Shown here: one piece after another, positions 7,603 through 9,397 of the stretch
How the letters are laid out: every line of letters starts with the position of its first letter
Numbering within the stretch: position 1 is the first letter of the stretch
NCBI GenBank assembly: GCA_017628165.1
Contig: JAGBZQ010000097.1
Coordinates: 1-9,397 of the forward strand
Direction: 5' to 3'
DNA from: Kiritimatiellia bacterium
Lineage (GTDB): Bacteria; Verrucomicrobiota; Kiritimatiellia; RFP12; UBA1067
Length of the DNA: 9,397 bases
The notes under the pieces: generated by a model
Told to the model about the DNA's origin: nothing
The model's input: only the letters and a program-made list of their open reading frames with translations
The model's database searches: none
Program-made: the position numbers and the translations under genes

Positions 7603-8346
7603 TCAGTCTGCCAGCTTTTCCTCTGGATATTTTTCTAATTCTTTAATAACACCTTCAACATAATTTGTCAAAAAATCGCTTATACATCTTGAGCGCGAAT
7701 TACGCATAGCATCAAGCCTTCTCTTACTATTCTTATATGCGTCATCTGCACTCATCAAGCTTTCATCAATTGAAACATGCAAAACATTAAGATATTTTCC
7801 ATAGTTATAAACCATTCCAAACGCTTCATTACGATATTGAGAATGTTTGTCAGAACCAAAAATCATTTGTAGAAATTTTTCGGCAAATCTCCCGCGCTCC
7901 TTGTTGTTATATACAGAAAACCCATTTGTCATTGACAAATATCGCCTAACGGCAGACAATGAATTGGATGTGACCCCTTCAATTCTAAAGATAGCATCGA
8001 GAGCCCTCCAACCACAAACAGGATTAGTTACACACGAATAAAGGAACGGCAATTCAGACACTCTTGCATACTTGCCATATTGCATCAGCGAACGAGAGCA
8101 ATACCATTCATCATTCGTTTGAACCAACTCTGACAAAAGGCGCAACATCCTATTGGTATCCCCCTTTATATAATATGTATCAACCAACTGAACAGTCGTT
8201 TTATATTGACTGCATTTTGGAGAAATATACCTTATTATGTTAGATTTCGTCTGACTATCAGACAAAATTCCATTATCCGCCTGCAAAAATTCGGGCATTA
8301 AGGCAAACAACATTACACTAAGTAATCTCAACCTTTTTTCTTTCAT
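7603..8346 (-). CDS. Secreted HEAT-like protein of unknown function, possible immunity-type protein
   Basis: 247 aa, family not recognised. The first 23 residues form a Sec signal peptide (KEKR, then LLSVMLFALMPEFLQA, cut likely before DNG). The rest is Asn/Ser/Tyr-rich and helical. Residues about 86-138 have the look of HEAT/armadillo units: SLMQYGKYARVSELPFLY, then WRALDAIFRIEGVTSNSL and VRRYLS, short amphipathic helices broken by polar turns. A second YGKY recurs at 182-185. The C-terminal 50 residues are highly charged. The ATG at 8346 has an AAAGGAGG SD that overlaps the stop of the 61-aa ORF before it, showing tight operon packing. Its place downstream of a peptidase-like end and another exported protein suggests periplasmic protection or binding; this is inference from context. 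It is AT-rich compared with the operon below 7353. Confidence 0.8.
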   Translation of the reverse strand: MKEKRLRLLSVMLFALMPEFLQADNGILSDSQTKSNIIRYISPKCSQYKTTVQLVDTYYIKGDTNRMLRLLSELVQTNDEWYCSRSLMQYGKYARVSELPFLYSCVTNPVCGWRALDAIFRIEGVTSNSLSAVRRYLSMTNGFSVYNNKERGRFAEKFLQMIFGSDKHSQYRNEAFGMVYNYGKYLNVLHVSIDESLMSADDAYKNSKRRLDAMRNSRSRCISDFLTNYVEGVIKELEKYPEEKLAD

Positions 8347-8353
8347 TGATTAT

Positions 8354-8361
8354 CCTCCTTT
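8354..8361 (-). promoter_or_regulatory. Strong Shine-Dalgarno of the 247-aa secreted protein
   Basis: The minus strand reads AAAGGAGG with 7 bases (ATAATCA) to the ATG at 8346. The TAA of the upstream 61-aa ORF (8362-8360) shares its first bases, so termination of one and initiation of the next are adjacent. Confidence 0.75.
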
Positions 8362-8545
8362 AATTGTGACAAAAATTAAGATCTTCTTTTGCTTCAAAAT
8401 CCCATGCTGTTGGGGCCAACCCTTTATGCCAAATTTTAGAACCGTCTTCTTCAACTTCATACCAAAGTCCATATACAGATCCCGCAGAAATATCAAATGA
8501 ACCTTCCTCTACAAATCCATACATCAACATTCGCACGCGCGGCAT
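8360..8545 (-). CDS. Small acidic protein of unknown function, in frame after the 207-aa gene's stop
   Basis: 61 aa from the ATG at 8545; in-frame ATGs at residues 6 and 8 are alternatives. It has no signal peptide. It is rich in Trp, Glu and Asp (VYGLWYEVEEDGSKIWHKG, then PTAWDFEAKEDLNF), suggesting a small beta-rich fold or the tail end of a larger domain. The reading frame is the same as that of the 207-aa gene before it, separated only by TAA-AAT, so it may be the lost C-terminus of that protein, a readthrough extension, or a separate protein made by coupled re-initiation. Its SD is weak (GGATGGA, well upstream). Its stop sits inside the SD of the next gene, as in a true operon member. 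No family recognised. Confidence 0.5.
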   Translation of the reverse strand: MPRVRMLMYGFVEEGSFDISAGSVYGLWYEVEEDGSKIWHKGLAPTAWDFEAKEDLNFCHN

Positions 8546-8548
8546 ATT

Positions 8549-9172
8549 TTATAATCCATCCATTGTAGATTCTTCATCAAGGTAATCTCTTTTCCACTCG
8601 CCAGACAAAACCTCATTACACCAATTAACATTATTGGTGTCGGCATTCTTCACAGCCTGGGCCTTGAATCTGAGAAACAGATTGCTGACTATCGCATTTT
8701 CATAATTAAGCGCAAGCTTGCAATCCTGCCTTGTTCCATAGGGACACATTATAAAGTTCAATGATCTAAAATAATTGGTTTGAGTATTTCTCTCTGAATA
8801 AGCAAGAATCTTATCAACAAAATTTGTATAATTCTCATACCCCGAATACCCTACTGCGCTCAATACGGTAAAGCGCGTCACCTCGTTTGTCTCATAATCA
8901 TACCAATTGGAGACAATTGCATCACAATTATTGGAGACAACATTAACTAAATTCATAAAGCGCTCCAGATGAACTCCGTCAAGCTCAAAATCAACACCTC
9001 CGCCGCGAACGCAACGAAAATAGCGTTCTGGGCTCCTAGGCTGCCCATGCAGATAATGGTCTTGATATACCCGCGAACATTTTAAATGAATATTCGTAAG
9101 CAACACATTATCTTGTGAAAATGAACGTGTGCACATAACGAATGCAATGAAAAAAATAATTGCTCTGATCAT
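8549..9172 (-). CDS. Secreted protein of unknown function, possible immunity-type protein
   Basis: 207 aa, family not recognised. The N-terminus is a Sec signal peptide (IRAIIFFIAFVMCTRSFSQ). A Cys at 14 lies in the hydrophobic part, but FVMC is not a convincing lipobox. The mature part is rich in Asn, Tyr and Thr, has six Cys after the signal (32, 54, 83, 143, 151, 185), and carries a helical stretch RFTVLSAVGYSGYENYTNFV (100-119) that resembles in style the HEAT-like stretch of the 247-aa neighbour. The ATG has an AAAGGAG SD at 9181-9187, 8 bases away, which overlaps the last codons of the peptidase-like gene; only 5 bases separate that gene's TAA from this ATG. Translation is probably coupled to it. 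In known peptidoglycan-amidase effector systems the immunity protein is exported and encoded directly downstream, which fits, but no binding site can be shown here. Confidence 0.8.
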   Translation of the reverse strand: MIRAIIFFIAFVMCTRSFSQDNVLLTNIHLKCSRVYQDHYLHGQPRSPERYFRCVRGGGVDFELDGVHLERFMNLVNVVSNNCDAIVSNWYDYETNEVTRFTVLSAVGYSGYENYTNFVDKILAYSERNTQTNYFRSLNFIMCPYGTRQDCKLALNYENAIVSNLFLRFKAQAVKNADTNNVNWCNEVLSGEWKRDYLDEESTMDGL

Positions 9173-9177
9173 GTCTT

Positions 9178-9396
9178 TTACTCCTTTGGCATATTGTATT
9201 TAATAGTCCCATCAAGCATTTTTTCTGCGTTGCGGCCGACTCCATCAGGTCTTGCACTTATAACCCAACCATCATAATCCACAATGCCGCAATGCCCAGT
9301 CCCATTCGCATTATACCGCGCAGCCAGAAATCCAGGCTCAGGATAGATCGCATCAAGATGCACCCAATCGCCAATACGCCTGCCCCTTGCCCAATC
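9178..9396 (-). CDS. C-terminal end of a protein with an NlpC/P60- or CHAP-like cysteine peptidase domain (5' end outside window)
   Basis: The frame is open to the window edge, so the 72 visible residues are the 3' end of a longer gene; the internal GTG at 9363 is not needed as a start. The visible part starts DWARGRRIGDWVHLD, where GD-W-V matches the G-D-[hydrophobic] step of NlpC/P60 and CHAP folds. After a loop it has GTGHCGIVDYDGWVISA (visible residues 32-48), the H-x-GIV...I-x-A pattern in which the His is the second catalytic residue. The catalytic Cys would be upstream, outside the window. Such domains usually cut peptidoglycan stem peptides, and in toxin or secretion contexts often form the C-terminal effector module. 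Two exported unknown proteins follow at once. The domain call rests on short motifs and could be another papain-like fold. Confidence 0.6.
   Translation of the reverse strand, partial: DWARGRRIGDWVHLDAIYPEPGFLAARYNANGTGHCGIVDYDGWVISARPDGVGRNAEKMLDGTIKYNMPKE
9181..9187 (-). promoter_or_regulatory. Shine-Dalgarno of the 207-aa secreted protein
   Basis: AAAGGAG on the minus strand, encoded by the last Lys-Glu codons of the upstream gene, 8 bases before the ATG at 9172. It supports this start and close coupling of the two genes. Confidence 0.7.
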
Positions 9397-9397
9397 A

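Noticed and set aside
1..9397. tRNA or rRNA genes, CRISPR arrays, insertion sequences, integrase or transposase genes
   Set aside because: No direct-repeat array, no cloverleaf-like segment and no transposase or integrase motif was seen on either strand. The suggestion of transfer rests on composition and gene type alone.

Overview
All credible genes in this window lie on the minus strand, so the biological reading order runs from high to low coordinates. There are two blocks with different composition. The cargo suggests a Gram-negative bacterium of the PVC group (Verrucomicrobiota, Kiritimatiellota or Planctomycetota): several Sec signal peptides, a secreted exo-sialidase, and a very large secreted protein combining a cysteine-free thioredoxin-like fold, a transglutaminase-like core and a discoidin domain. 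My best guess is Kiritimatiellota from a host- or mucin-associated setting. This is an inference from gene style; the window holds no marker gene.

Block A (about 9397 down to 7500) is AT-rich. It opens with the 3' end of a gene cut by the window edge, whose last 72 residues look like the His-containing half of an NlpC/P60- or CHAP-like cysteine peptidase. Four small ORFs follow in tight succession: a 207-aa secreted protein, a 61-aa ORF in the same frame just past its stop, a 247-aa secreted HEAT-like protein, and a 27-codon ORF that is almost only a signal peptide. The 207-, 247- and 27-codon ORFs have clear Shine-Dalgarno (SD) sequences. The layout (possible wall-cutting peptidase end followed by exported small proteins of unknown family) resembles a polymorphic-toxin or effector locus with periplasmic immunity proteins. 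That is a hypothesis.

The 249-bp gap 7354-7602 holds the 27-codon ORF, a GC-rich palindrome and a good extended -10 promoter facing the next block.

Block B (7353 down to 1) is GC-richer and looks like one operon of four genes. First is a GH33-type exo-sialidase with a full catalytic set and five Asp boxes. Sixteen bases later comes the 1026-aa secreted multidomain protein. A large GT2-GT-C fusion glycosyltransferase follows with almost no gap, and then, with an ATGA overlap, a dolichyl-/polyprenyl-phosphate-sugar synthase-like GT2 that runs off the window. The two glycosyltransferases fit a lipid-linked sugar pathway: the last enzyme would make a polyprenyl-phosphate sugar, and the GT-C half of the fusion is the kind of membrane enzyme that uses such donors on the outer face of the membrane. 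The sialidase and discoidin protein would act outside the cytoplasm on sialylated or other glycans. Co-transcription of glycan-degrading and glycan-building genes is the main curiosity of this block.
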